Numbered from the stretch's first letter, positions 22,010-33,007 are shown. The stretch: 64,000 nt of DNA from Eublepharis macularius (GCF_028583425.1 NC_072795.1:10067001-10131000); one strand, 5' to 3'. Notes: generated by a model not told the origin, from the sequence alone. Translations and numbers: made by a program.

Positions 22010-24031
22010 AAATAGCTAAGATTATTTATAAACACTAGCACATCCTAGGAGACATAGAGGGGTGTGAAGAAAGACCATTGATAGGTTACCGGAAAACTAG
22101 GAGCTTGAAGGATATACTTATATATTCTGGATTTGAGGACTGTCAACCATCAATAGCATAATGGTGGACATTTCCCTTGTAGAAATTGTACTATTTGCAG
22201 TTTGTCAGTAAAACTTACAGAGATCAAGAATCTTTTTAAGTGGGAACCCCCTTTACAATAAGGATGTCTCCGTTGGTATCTGACACCAAAGAAAATTGCG
22301 CTAGGGAATTTGAATATGTCTAATAAATGCTGGAAGTGTAGAAAGCATGAGGGATCTTTGTATCATGTGGTGGACTTGTGAGGTAGCTAGGCAGTACTGG
22401 GGAGAAATAATAAAAGTAATGAGCGAGATTTTACAATTTCAAGTTAATAAGAACCCAGAACTCCTGCTACTGAACTTGGGAATGGAGGATATCCCAGCAC
22501 AATATAGGACATTGCTATTTTATATGACGGCAGCAGCAAGACTTTTGTATGTGCAGAAGTGGAAAGTACAAGAGGTGCCAACTATTGAGGACTGGATTTA
22601 CAAATTGCTGTACATGGCGGAGATGGATAAAATGACAAGAAAATTGAGAGACCTTGACCCAGGGCAGTTCAACAAGGACTGGGAGAAGCTGAAACAATAT
22701 CTGGTGAAAAAATGGGAGGTGGGAGGAGAACTGTGGCAGTTTGAAAATTACTGAAACACAATATAAGAAGAGGGAAGTGACTATACCGGGGGGCGGAGAG
22801 TTAATTGAAAAATTCTAAGCAAATATTATATTTGATTATTATGTAGGGTATTAGTAGTGTTATTATTATAAGAAATATAAGGATAGAAATTAAATATCTT
22901 TCTGATGGGAAATGATTGTACAAGGGAGAATGAATATATATTAGCATACGGAATGTGGACCTAATTGATTGACTTATGCTAAATGGGCATATGAATTGTT
23001 TACTTTTGTTAGATAGCTTTACAATGGAGAAATCAGATAGTTATAATGGTTAAGATATGCAAAAGGAAGTAAAGAGCAATATATAGAATATAAGTCAAAT
23101 TGATTGATTTATAATGAATGTATGCAATGTTTATAGAAGTACTAGTACTTATGTACAAGGAGGGGCAAATTGCTTGTCCCATATTGAAGAGAGTAGAAAG
23201 AGCAAGACAGAGTACAGGCTATTAAAATGATTATTATTAGTATTACTGAAGAAGATAGGTTAAGAGAGTTTTATTCATTTGTATGGGAAAGAAATCAGAA
23301 ATAGTATAATTATAACAGATAAGCTTAGAAGAATTTGAAAGTATATTATAATAAATATATTAAGGTTGATATGAGTAAAGGGATAATAGATAAGGGGTTG
23401 GAAAACTGTTGGAAGTCAATAAAAAGGGGGGGAAGGGAGGGGGTTAGAATTGGAAAATTTAAGGGAATGTGATTGCAAATGATACGATATGATATGTTTC
23501 TAATCCAATAAAAATTTTTATAAAAAAAAATACAATAAGGATGTCTCTAACTGTAAAACATCTATGTTATTCAATCCACACGCAAAAAATTATATATAGG
23601 GAAAACAACTTGCCCCTGAAGATTAGAGTACAGGAACACATATCTAGAATTAAAAACAAAATTGCAGATGCCCCATTGGTGACTCATTTTATGGAGAACA
23701 ATCACAGTGAAAGAGATTTTAAAGTGTAGGTTCTCACAGTTATCAAACCTTCTTTGAACTATGATGTGCAACAGAGATTATTGAGAAAGGAATCAGACTG
23801 GATATTCAAACTTAGTACATTGGCCCACCATGGTTTAAATAATGAGACTGAGTATTCTTGTTATTTACAAAGCAACACTGTATCTTTAAATTTGAACTCT
23901 CTGGCTGCAGAAACTGTTTTAAATGCTGTAATGGGAAGTAACAGTTCATGGCACTGGTCCACCGGACAAATCCTCACTTGGAGATGAATATCTTGATGCT
24001 GGGGTGAGCATAAGTTTAATATTATTAACTA
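22010..24031 (+). mobile_element. Penelope-like element split by an L1
   Basis: Two flanks (22010-22270 and 23531-24031) belong to one PLE coding region. The left has a Cys-rich linker (CRNCTICS-like), the right a GIY-YIG-type segment with VQEHISRIKNKIADAP, FMENNHS and RKESDWIFKLSTLAHHGLN. The protein resembles the PLE at 28371-28832. An L1 sits between them with a perfect 17-bp target-site duplication. The element is broken in several places. Confidence 0.75.
22271..23530 (+). mobile_element. 5'-truncated L1 inserted in a PLE
   Basis: Target-site duplication TACAATAAGGATGTCTC lies at 22254-22270 and 23531-23547. The element starts in the ORF2 C-terminal cysteine motif and reads CWKCRKHEGSLYH. 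A 2-bp loss near 22366 shifts the frame to 22347-22754, which is then open to the natural stop. The 3' UTR has GGGGGGAAGGGAGGGGG and ends CCAATAAAAATTTTTAT plus poly(A). It is the same L1 family as 11696-13326. Confidence 0.95.
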
Positions 24032-24500
24032 CTAGAAAATTAGCCTGTTTTTTGGGGGGGAGGGAATACAACGGGCTCTAGAAAGGGCAGGGCCAGTGGG
24101 TCAGGCATTGCCCCCTCCCCAGCGCCGCAATGCCTGCAACCGGCAGCGGCCCATTCTGGCTCCATTGATGCCACCACAGGCAGGGAGCGCTATGGGGTGG
24201 GGACACAGCGGTGCCAGGCAACGTGGTGGGCTCCTGTGCCTAGCAGCAGCCTTTTCCAGCCCTGTTTGCACTGGATCAGGCTGCTACAGGCAGGTAGCTC
24301 TGCCAGGGAGGCACCGCCAGGGAGTGGTGACTAGCGAGCTCCTGCTCCTGGCAGCGGCCCATTCTGGCCCTATTGAGGTTGGAATGGGCTACTGCCCAGG
24401 CCGCTGCAGACAGGGTGTGCTGCTGGGGGGGTGGCACCAGGTACCCTGGCAGGTGCCCTGTGCTCAACAGCAGCCTGTTCTGCCCCCCCCCCCCATATAA
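24032..24500 (-). mobile_element. Helitron 3' end with internal GC-rich repeats
   Basis: On the minus strand the element ends CTAG (24032-24035) followed by T, as Helitrons do. Just inside is an inverted block (ACAACGGGCT on the plus strand near 24069) shared with 26256 and 47046. Degenerate repeats of about 100 bp ('gcggcccattctggc') follow. The 5' end was not found. Confidence 0.45.
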
Positions 24501-25274
24501 CAGAAGCCAGGTCTACTGGCCCTGTAAAGGAATGGGAGATAGAGCTGGCCTCTGTGGGTCCAGAGGTCAGATCTACTGAAGCAACCAAGGAAGGGGAGGT
24601 AGACCTGGTCTCTGAAGGCACAGAGGCCAGGTCTACCAGCCCAGTAAGGGGAGCTGGACCGGCAGGAGCGATGGCTCTTGTGCGCCCCGATTCAGCCTAA
24701 TCAGGGAGCTGATGGGCAGGGAGAGCTACCATGGGTGGGGGTGGGAGAGAAGACAGGCAGGCAGAAGTCAGGCAAGAGTAGCACGTGGTGGAGATGGGAG
24801 GGCAAGGGGAGAATGCAGGGAAGGGAAAGACAGGCAGGCAGAAGTCAGACAGGAGTGGGCTGGCAGGCAGGGCACATGTTGGGGGGGGAGAGGAAAATTC
24901 AGGGAAGGAAAAGACTGGCAGGAGGAGGCTGTGAGGTGCAGGGTGCACAGCGGGGGTGGGGTGGGTGAGGGGAAAGACAGCATGGCGTGCTCCCTCACCT
25001 GCCAGGTTCCCATTTCGTCCCTGTTCAGCTGGAGGCAAGAATGGTAGCTCTCTTTGGAATTGGCTGTCTGTGCTCTTAGCTCCTGTCTTGCAACAATCTA
25101 ATTGGAAGGAAGAAATTCAGTACAGATTCAAGCGAAATGAGAACTCATGCTGCTGTAGGTAAATTCCAGAAGGTGTGTGTGTGGGGGGAAACCCATGAAT
25201 ATCACAAGGGAGGGGTTTCATGATGACTACCAAGCAGCCAGGAGTAGTGTTTCCATTCTGGAGAGTCACAAGTA
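24501..25274. other. GC-rich unassigned block
   Basis: G-rich on the plus strand with repeated 'caggcaggcagaagtca' runs. Many overlapping open frames on both strands arise from composition and low stop density. I see no protein family. It could be the inner part of the Helitron at 24032. Confidence 0.35.
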
Positions 25275-26095
25275 AGACCTGGAGGAGTTAGCCGTGTTAG
25301 TCTGTAGTAGCAAAATCAAAAAAAGTCCAGTAGCACCTTTAAGACTAACCAACTTTATTGTAGCTTAAGCTTTCGAGAATCACAGTTCTCTTCGTCAGAT
25401 GCATGGAGGGCAAGAAGAAACTGGTCAGATGGAGAGGGAGAGAGGGGAGGGTGGAGTAGATACAAACAGCTGCTTCTGATATTGAGATCAGTTTTCTTCT
25501 GTTAAGGAAGTCAGTTACTTCTGATAATGAGATAACCATTCATAGTCTCTATTCAATCCTATCTTGACAGAATCAAATTTACATATGAATTCCAGTTCAG
25601 CAGCTTCCCATTGGATTTTGTTTTTGAAAGGTTTCTGTTGAACTACAGTGACCTTTAAGTCCTTGATGGAATGTCCTGATAGATTGAAGTGTTCTCCCAC
25701 TGGTTTCTGGATGTTGCCACTTTTAATGTCAGATTTGTGTCCATTTATATTTTTGTGCAGAGGTTGGCTGGTTTGTCCAATGTACAGAGCAGATGGACAT
25801 TGTTGGCACATGAGGGCATATATCACATTGGAGGATGAGCAGTTGTAAGAGCCAGAGACAGCGTAGTTGACGCCATTGGGTCCTGTAATTGTATTTCCTG
25901 GGTAGATATAAGGGCAGAGCTGGCATCTGGGTCTGTTGCAGGGCCTGGTACCTGTTCTGGTGACTCTGCTGGCCGATTCATGATTGTAAGTGAGAAGTCG
26001 TTTCAGGTTGGGGAGCTGTCTGTAGGCAAGGAGAGGTCTTCCACCCAGGGCTTCTGAGAGAGAGGCATCATTTTCCAGGATCATAGATGTCTGTT
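25275..26095 (-). mobile_element. Penelope-like element with terminal region
   Basis: The minus strand carries an open GIY-YIG segment (25515-26084) and ends in a tail that reads CTGACGA, a GAGAA/TTCTC stem, GAAA, GCTTAAGC and then 'ggttagtcttaaaggtgc' and 'cagactaacacggctaac'. The same tail, doubled as a palindrome, is at 53122-53378. The 5' part is missing. Confidence 0.88.
25515..26084 (-). pseudogene. GIY-YIG endonuclease region of a Penelope-like protein (189 codons open)
   Basis: Reading on the minus strand: an upstream linker (RPLLAYRQLPNLKRLL), a Cys cluster CNRPRCQLCPYI, then VIYALMCQQCPSALYIGQT, the GIY and YIG strands, and a C-terminal EAAELEFICKF with the conserved Glu. The Arg expected a few residues after YIG is not in its usual place (HKNINGHKSD), so nuclease activity is doubtful. 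The Cys cluster before GIY-YIG is typical of the Neptune-type PLE branch. The RT is absent by 5' truncation. Confidence 0.85.
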
Positions 26096-26235
26096 TTCCT
26101 GTTTACCAGCTTTCTACTACCGATGGGAAGAAGGTTTAACCCGGGACAAGGGCTAACTCCTGTTCTGGAAGGGGTTGCACTCCCTGTTAAGGATCAGGTT
26201 CATATCTTGAAGGTTCATATCTTCATTTTTCTAAA
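26096..26235 (+). mobile_element. Short L2-like fragment
   Basis: It matches the first 130 bp of 27345-27480 ('tttcctgtttacca', 'accgatgggaagaagg', 'ctcctgttctggaaggggt'). It is a piece of L2-clade ORF2 C-terminal part, cut short near 26235. Confidence 0.5.
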
Positions 26236-26255
26236 TTAAGTAATATTATTTATTA

Positions 26256-26470
26256 CTAACAACAAAGCCCGTTGTGGGAAAAAATACAACTGGCTCTAGA
26301 AAGGGGAGGTGGCAGGCAGGCATTGACTCCTCCTCCATGACTGATGCCAGATGGGTGATCTTGGGGGGTGGGCATTGCCACCTGCTCCACATCTGATTCT
26401 GGATGGGTGAAGGCAGGCGTGGACACTGCTATCTGCAGATTTGGGAGTCTGTAACTCGGACCTCCAAAAT
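26256..26470 (-). mobile_element. Helitron 3'-end fragment
   Basis: On the minus strand it ends TTAG then T with the hairpin ACAACGGGCTTTGTTGT just inside. It holds about two units of the minisatellite that fills 47070-48545 (gggtgggcattgccacctgc). The 5' end is missing. Confidence 0.5.
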
Positions 26471-27339
26471 GCAATCTTGGCCAAACTTGGAGGGTGGCTG
26501 GAGGGGAGCCTGCTGAAGCCTTGCTGTGAGTTTGGCATCTCTGAGTGTGAAGGGGGTGGTCCTAGGGCCCCCAGAAGTGATGGACCATGGAATGACAAAC
26601 TGGTCTGTGAACGGGGTGGCTCCATGAAAAGTTCGTGGTCTGTGGTCCGTGAAAATCAATGGGCCACGGGCTGGCAGTCTGTGACATTTTCCTGGTCCAT
26701 GCGGACCTCTACCATTCAGATAAAAATGTGTCCCTTTCATTCTTCAGAGGCTCATCAAGGCTTGTTAAGTCCGTGTATAGAAAGACTTCATGATTCCCTG
26801 TGGGCAAGCATCTCGATCCACATTGTGGGGGCATACATATGTTCATAATCTGTCTCCATTTGGTAATACTCGTGGAGACTTCTAAAAAGGATAGTTTATT
26901 CTTTGAAAAGAATTGGGAAGTTCACTTCTTCATGAGCTCTATTTGAGTATTCTACTGCTGTAGAATCTTGGATCAGGAACAATATGTAGATTTTGTACTC
27001 TTTTTTTATTCCCAGAAATAACGACTGCATGAGAGCACTGATTTGGCTGGCTTGTTTTGTGTACCACCACAATGGCAATGGGTGTTCATCCATATTTATG
27101 AAAGAAAGGTATTCTGTCAGCAATCAGATCTTACTGTCGAAATATAATTGTAGTGCATTAGTCAGCTGCTGAAGAAAGCAACACACAACAAAACCAAAGA
27201 ACCCCTCTAGGTTCCTAAGAACTATAGTCTACATAAGTTAATGAGAGTTCATCATAGATACAAGCCAGCTGATATGAAGATGTAGCTCTAATTACAAAGC
27301 AATTATTTCTAAATGTCAGGTCACAGTTGATATACAGAA
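26471..27339. other. Unassigned sequence
   Basis: No coding motif or terminal repeat was recognised. A palindrome-rich part near 26570-26700 (tggtccatg, gtggtctgtggtccg) may be a small foldback element; its ends were not resolved. Confidence 0.35.
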
Positions 27340-27811
27340 AGAGACATGTCCACTTTCCTGTTTACCAACTTTCTACTACCGATGGGAAGAAGGTTTAAAC
27401 TAGGAAGTGAGATATCTCCTGTTCTGGAAGGGGTCGCACTCTCTGTTAAGGAGCAGGTTCATAGCTTGAGGGTGCTGCTGGACTTAGGCCTTCTGTTGGA
27501 TGAACAACTGGCTGCAGTGGCCAGGGATGCCTTTCACCAGCTTGCACTGGTGAACCAGCTGTGGTCCTTCCCGGGTGGGAAAGGTCTTGCCACTGTAGTG
27601 CATGCCCTGGTAACATCTAGGTTAGATTTCTGCAATGTGCGGTATGTGAGGCTGTCCTTGAAGACTGTCTGTAAACTATTGGTGGTACAGAATTGTGCAG
27701 CCGGAACGTTTACTGGAGTGAGTTGTAAGGATCATATCACTCCAGTTTTGTTCCATCTACACCAACTCCCAATTTGTTGTATTCAAGGTGATGGTATGGT
27801 GCTTTAAAGTC
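27340..27811 (+). mobile_element. L2-like LINE fragment
   Basis: Open on the plus strand with the L2-clade ORF2 end: LRVLLDLGLLLDEQ, ATVVHALVTSRLDFCN, KTVCKLLVVQNCAA and HITPVLFHLHQLP. It stops abruptly at the next element near 27811. The same protein block is found reversed at 35991-36800. Confidence 0.7.
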
Positions 27812-29315
27812 CTAGGCAAAAAGACAGGGGGAACGGTCCCAAACTCCAAGACAAAGGCACACTAAGGACACGCCAAAAGACCGCTGCTGCAATCCAAAAC
27901 TTTATTCATAAATGCCGAGGGTCAAATCAAAAGGACAGGGGAGCACCCACTCTCTCCGGCTGCTCCCGGCAGGAGATTGGCAACGGGTTTGCCTGGCTAA
28001 ATTGTCCCGTTTTGCAAGGCTCACAGCTTCATCAAAAGCAACAAATAAATTCTACAATGAAATATACAATACATATGTTGGTTACATCACAAACTGAAAC
28101 AAAACAATGTACATTTTATTTTAAACAGTGTAACAAAATTTCAATAAAGATTGCAACAAAACATTACCTTGGTGTAAAGTGTATTTCCTTTACTGCAAAA
28201 TAACCTGCTGGACAAGAATCAAGTTTCTTCTTAGTTTTAGTTAAACAAAATTTCCTCTCTTGTCGGCAGTTGTGTGGGCGGGCAGCAATTAAGTAGCCTG
28301 CCAAACATCCAATTTGTAACTCAAGGAATCAGGTTTAAAGGGAAAACCAGACCAATTTTGCATTAGAAAGCTACCCCAAAAATGGGGTGAAATCTATCTC
28401 CTGGTTAAGACCATTAGGGGCCATTGTCCTGAGGTTAAAAATCCATTTAGCTTCCAACCGAAGAAGTGCTTTTCGATCTATTTTCCCACCATTTGGTTTT
28501 AGTACCTGAAGGACTGTGTAGACAAATTCCCACTCATTTCTGTGATGCTGAATAAAGTGCTGTGTCAAAGGTGCATCTGTAACAGTACTTCTAATTTTAG
28601 ACATATGCTCCTGTATACGGAGCCTCACTGTCCTAGTTGTACTGCCAATATATAGGAGGTTGCAAGTACACTTGATACCATAAATTACCCCTGGTGTGCT
28701 GCAAGTAGAGAAATCCCGTGTTTGCAACTTCTCTTTGGTCACGGGATGTGAGAATTTATCTACATTAGCAGCCATGGAACAGATATTGCAATGGCCACAA
28801 GAAAAGTGGCCCATAGGCTTGTTTGCCACCACAGGGGTATATATACTTGCAACCTCCTATATATTGGCAGATCGAAAAGCACTTCTTCGGTTGGAAGCTA
28901 AATGGACTTTTAACCTCAGGACAATGGCCCCTAATGGTCTTAACCAGGAGATAGATTTCACCCCATTTTTGGGGTAGCTCTCTAATGCAAAATTGGTCTG
29001 GTTTTCCCTTTAAACCTGATTCCTTGAGTTACAAATTGGATGTTTGGCAGGCTACTTAATTGCTGCCCGCCCACACAACTGCCGACAAGAGAGGAAATTT
29101 TGTTTAACTAAAACTAAGAAGAAACTTGATTCTTGTCCAGCAGGTTATTTTGCAGTAAAGGAAATGCGCTTTACACCAAGGTAATGTTTTGTTGCAATCT
29201 TTATTGAAATTTTGTTACACTGTTTAAAATAAAATGTACATTGTTTTGTTTCAGTTTGTGATGTAACCAACATATGTATTGTATATTTCATTGTAGAATT
29301 TATTTGTGGCTTTTG
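27812..29315. mobile_element. Two Penelope-like copies joined head to head (inverted repeat)
   Basis: A minus-strand PLE (27812-28832) meets a plus-strand partial copy (about 28833-29315). Arms of about 440 bp (roughly 28028-28480 and 28865-29315) are near-identical inverted copies covering the end of the GIY-YIG gene and its 3' tail. The plus copy lacks the middle of the nuclease domain: it jumps from the LLYIG region to the RKALLRLEAK region. A short reverse piece of Sauria SINE 5' end (29316-29341) follows directly. Inverted partial copies are a known outcome of Penelope integration. Confidence 0.85.
28371..28832 (-). pseudogene. GIY-YIG endonuclease of a Penelope-like element (153 codons open)
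   Basis: Reading on the minus strand: Cys cluster SCGHCNICS, then GVIYGIKCTCNLLYIGST, the conserved Arg in RLRIQEHMSKIR, and the Glu-containing end RLEAKWIFNLRTMAPNGLN. All GIY-YIG landmark residues I can check are present. It ends FTPFLG before a stop, the natural C-terminus judging by the second copy at 28977. The RT part is missing. It is close to the PLE at 22010-24031 and distinct from those at 14530 and 25275. Confidence 0.87.
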
Positions 29316-29341
29316 ATGAACCACTACACCAAACTGGCTCT

Positions 29342-30480
29342 CAGATTTAGAGGGAGGACTGTGTTCTGTGTGATTTTCGTACTGCTATATGCTGAAACCG
29401 CTGCCCGAAAGAGCTTGGAAGACCTCATTGCAAAGAAATGGTCCAAAACTCATGATAGCAATAAAATGCAAACACATCAGATCTGAGCTGGCAACACATC
29501 AGCCAGAAAAAAAACAATTATAGCAAATAGTCAGTAGTACAGACCCCCAGATACAAAACTGAAATGGAATTTTTTTAAGTGCACACCTCTAATAGTGGGG
29601 CAAGGGGAATACGGTGTGTGTGTGTGAAGGGGGGGGGAACAAAACTCAGATACTATAGGTCTTAACTCCTGACTAGGCCAGACTATTAGTTAACTCTCAA
29701 ATGGCAGACACCATACAACAATTAATTGGGTGCTTGGGGAAGGATTCTTATCTTTTGTAATTAATGAATTAAAAATTAATATTTTTCTGTATATTCAGGA
29801 ATTCTCACAATCTGCAGAAACTCAGTCTTGTCTATAGGAGGCAACAACAGAGGAAAGCCTCGGCCACTATGTAGCTGTCCATTTCCAGGAAAATGTCTGA
29901 GCACATATTTGCTGACAGAATTTTGCTCTTCTCCTTCTCTACAATTATACATGGACACAAACTCCAGGGTAGACAGTAAAATGGAATTGAAATGAAAGGG
30001 AAATCTCCAACCTTGCACATCCATTTGTTCACTAAAAATGTCAACATACGTATATTGCCACCACGGTATTGTGCATCAATTTGCAACATTGTTTTATCAG
30101 GAAAAAACAAAGACCCGGTTCTTGTAGAAGTTGAAGAATTTGTAGAAAACAAGAATGACAGAAATTGTTCAGACTTTCCACAGATCTGAGAGTGTGAGGA
30201 TAGAAGGCATAAATAAAAGGGCATACTGTACAACTCCACAGGCATGTATATTTCATAAGCAAATAGCAATCTAATCTTTCAGAAAATACATGGAACAACA
30301 TTGATGCTTTACAGCCCAAGGTCGGGTTATATAGAACTTAAATATTAAACTCTCCCCTATAATTAATTGAGTAACCATATCAGGATTAAACTTATTGATA
30401 ATTACACATACTACAACAATACATGCCAGGATGACCACATTCCAAAACTAGTTTGAAATCGTGCCCATTGACTTCCTGTG
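29342..30480. other. 5' flank of P450 copy B, unassigned
   Basis: Between the PLE pair and the P450 promoter there are open frames on both strands (minus 29832-30269, plus 29992-30189), but no family I recognise. These may be a decayed repeat. P450 regulatory elements could lie here, but I cannot point to a specific site. Confidence 0.35.
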
Positions 30481-30501
30481 CATTTTGCTGTGTCTCTGGT
30501 G

Positions 30502-30508
30502 TATAAAA
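30502..30508 (+). promoter_or_regulatory. CYP2J-like: TATA box of P450 copy B
   Basis: TATAAAA follows 'ctctggtg' 130 bp before the start codon. This predicts transcription from about 30530 and a 5' leader of about 100 nt with no upstream ATG. A second TATAAAA is at 30520. The start codon context is GGACAATGT. This supports copy B as a gene with its own promoter. Confidence 0.6.
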
Positions 30509-30631
30509 AGGATGCCTGTATAAAACTGAGATAAGTGGCAACCATCGGGAAGGAAAGAAAAGCCACTAGAGGAAGAACATTCAGCCTATCCAGGTGAAAG
30601 ATAGAAAGTCAGAGAAATAGAAGCAAGGACA

Positions 30632-30802
30632 ATGTTGGGACTACAGGGAATTCTGATAGCCCTGCTGGCATGCCTCCTAATTCTGTTCTTTCGGAAACCG
30701 TTGGCTTCACAGAGGACCTACCCTCCTGGGCCTCTCGGGTTACCAATCATTGGAAGCATTTGGATGTTAGGCTTCGGGCTTTCCAAAGATCTTCTCATTA
30801 AG
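30632..30802 (+). CDS. CYP2J-like: Cytochrome P450 family 2 (CYP2J-like) copy B, exon 1
   Basis: This encodes 57 residues: a hydrophobic N-terminal anchor (LQGILIALLACLLILFF) that would hold the enzyme in the ER membrane, a short basic hinge, then the proline-rich YPPGPLGLPIIG motif found after the anchor in microsomal P450s. It ends LLIK at the donor GTATGTC, phase 0, which fits exon 2. It is the first ATG after the TATA box. Microsomal CYP2 enzymes use NADPH-P450 reductase to hydroxylate or epoxidise lipids and foreign compounds. The subfamily call (2J rather than 2K-like) is inference from overall resemblance. Intron 1 is unusually long, about 20 kb, because of transposon insertions. Confidence 0.93.
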
Positions 30803-31651
30803 GTATGTCATTCCATATAGCAAATCCACATACTGAAATAAGTGAGAACATTTTCAGGCAAGCACTTACACGGGTTGCTTGACAGTCTTTGGTAGTCATG
30901 CATACAATGTCTCATAGGAGCACTGCGCCTATACAGAGCTCACTTAAAGAAATTTTTGGAGATCTTGGCAAAGAGAGACAGTCTGAACTGTCTTCTCAAG
31001 AGGTTCTCTACACATATTTTCTAGACAGTCACTTCATGACCACCATGTGAATGCCCAGATCTAAGGAAGGGCACCAGCAAAGGAGAATGGCGGCTTCACT
31101 GACCATACCAATGAACAATGAAAGATCAGCAGTTTCACTTAAGCAACTTATTTGCTTTGTTTGTCATTTCTGAACAGTCCAACAAATCCAGTGGCCCATG
31201 AGCTGCGCATCCAATTGCAAGTGCAGGTTGTCTAAGGAAAATGAGCACGGAAGAACTGCTCTTTCAGAAGCACCTTCAGTTTAGCCCATACATCACTAGG
31301 AACTTCTCAAAGGCTGAAGGTATTGATTTAACAGCAGCTTTGAACTGCTATGTAATAGAAGCAATTGAGGAGAAAGTGGCAAAATCAGCCACCCCAATAC
31401 TCCTTGCACTACTAACTGCTTGATAAGTTTATGTCAAATTTTAATGAAAGACATATTTTCAGCACTTGAAGGACACATTTATTTACAGGACTGGAGTAGG
31501 AAAGAACAAGATTCCTGAAGTCTTTTCTGAAGTACAGACACATTGGAGGTAAAATGCTAGTCCAGTATGCAATCCTCTGATATCCTTCCATTCAGGAAAA
31601 GAGGAGGGGAAAACACATCCTTACCCAAAGGGAAAATCAATAACTATGTTA
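30803..31651. other. Start of intron 1 of P450 copy B
   Basis: Ordinary sequence with no repeat termini or coding motif that I recognise. Confidence 0.5.
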
Positions 31652-31945
31652 AGGAGTATTGTCGAAGGCTTTCACGGCCGGAGAACGATGGTTGTTGTGG
31701 GTTTTCCGGGCTGTATTGCCGTGGTCTTGGCATTGTAGTTCCTGACGTTTCGCCAGCAGCTGTGGCTGGCATCTTCAGAGGTGTAGCACCAAAAGACAGA
31801 GATCTCTCAGTGTCACAGTGTGGAAAAGATGTAGGTCATTTGTATCTACTCAGGAGGGGTGGGGTTGAGCTGAGTCATCCTGTAAGAGTTTCCCAGGGTG
31901 TGGAATGCTAATGGCGGGAGGCTTCACTGTATCCTGAGGACGTTA
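31652..31945 (-). mobile_element. Penelope-like 3' terminal fragment
   Basis: It is the reverse complement of 15430-15703, the 3' part of the PLE at 14530. It includes 'aacccacaacaacc', the hammerhead-type motif and the 'gtgacactgagagatctc' block. There is no coding part. Confidence 0.85.
31735..31795 (-). ncRNA. Hammerhead-type ribozyme motif, better preserved copy
   Basis: On the minus strand: CTGAAGA (31778-31772), stem II GCCAGC/GCTGGC, GAAA, then CGTC with cleavage expected after the C at 31744 and AGG starting stem I (pairs with CCT). Unlike the copy at 15604, the stem III bases AC/GT are all present. One unpaired base separates core and stem II. In-cis activity is inference from structure. 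Confidence 0.65.
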
Positions 31946-31959
31946 AGGAGTTTCAGATG

Positions 31960-32160
31960 GGTAGCCATGTTAGTCTCTAGTAGAAGAAGATGATTCAGGT
32001 GCTATTGGAACATCTAGAACAAGTAGATTTCTAGGGTATGGAAGAGTCAGAGCTCCCTTCCCTTTGACAAAGGGAGTTTTGTCTCTTGAAAACTCCAGAG
32101 TAAAAGTCCTCCAGAGTAAAAGATCCAGTTGGGCTAAAGGTACTAATGATCATTCAGCAT
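31960..32160 (-). repeat. Decayed PLE-tail-like sequence
   Basis: 'gggtagccatgttagtct' and 'tctcttgaaaactccagag' resemble, with many changes, the PLE tail seen at 25280 and 53122. No coding part was seen. This is a weak call. Confidence 0.3.
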
Positions 32161-32304
32161 GTTTCCACCTAGGAACTCCAGTGGTGCGATTTTATAAATA
32201 AGCATACATTATTGTTAAGTGCTGCATTAATCTCATTCCAGAGTCATTCCCTCCCTTAATCTCATTGGAATGCTGCTCCAGTATCTCCTAAACAGTCTCT
32301 ACAG

Positions 32305-32732
32305 CAGGGATCCTCAACCTTTTTGAGCCTGCATTCTGAGATAGGGGAGAGGGTGCAACCACAAAATGGCTGTCCCAAGAGGTGAAGCCAAACACAAAAT
32401 GCCACGTAGTGAATTAATGAATAATTCTAATAGTAACTCCTTAACATTTCAGATAGACACTCTGATTAACAGAGTGCCTTTTAAATGAACATATTGTTCA
32501 AAAATATTTTCTTGTATACATACAGCTTACCTTTAGCCATGCAGTGAAGATCCTTATGATGGGATGGCAACTGTTGCTAAAGCAACAACAAAAAAAATTC
32601 ACAGCCAATCAGATCTCCAATGGTCAATCAGAAATTCCGCTGGACAAAAGCCTCAACTAAAAACATGACACACACCGAGAAAGATGTCAGGGGGTGCTCT
32701 GGTGCCCATGGGCACCATATTGAGAAACTCTG
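32305..32732. mobile_element. hAT-type MITE
   Basis: Ends CAGGGATCCTCAACC and GAGAAACTCTG form imperfect terminal inverted repeats beginning CAG. The flanks CTCTACAG and CTCTAAAG make an 8-bp target duplication with one change, the hAT signature. At 428 bp with no transposase it is non-autonomous. Confidence 0.72.
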
Positions 32733-33007
32733 CTCTAAAGGCTAACTTTTAAAAAGCATATAGCCTATAATAGCAAGTTATCAACCACACACATCTCACA
32801 CTAGCCTAGTAGATGTAAACACAGGCAACTAAAGCAAATAAGCGTCTAACAAATACACACGTTTACACATGTCCCAGCATTTTTTTGAAAATTGACCACA
32901 GTGCAAGAGAATAGGAGATATCTCCATGTCACTTCATTAATCTGAAATAAACTTTGGGACTGCTATTTGCCTTATTGGGGAATATTACATTTACCCTTAT
33001 TAGTACA

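Noticed and set aside
24431-25047. Overlapping frames of about 90-110 codons on both strands
   Set aside because: G-rich composition bias; low-complexity Gly/Arg/Pro peptides without motif.
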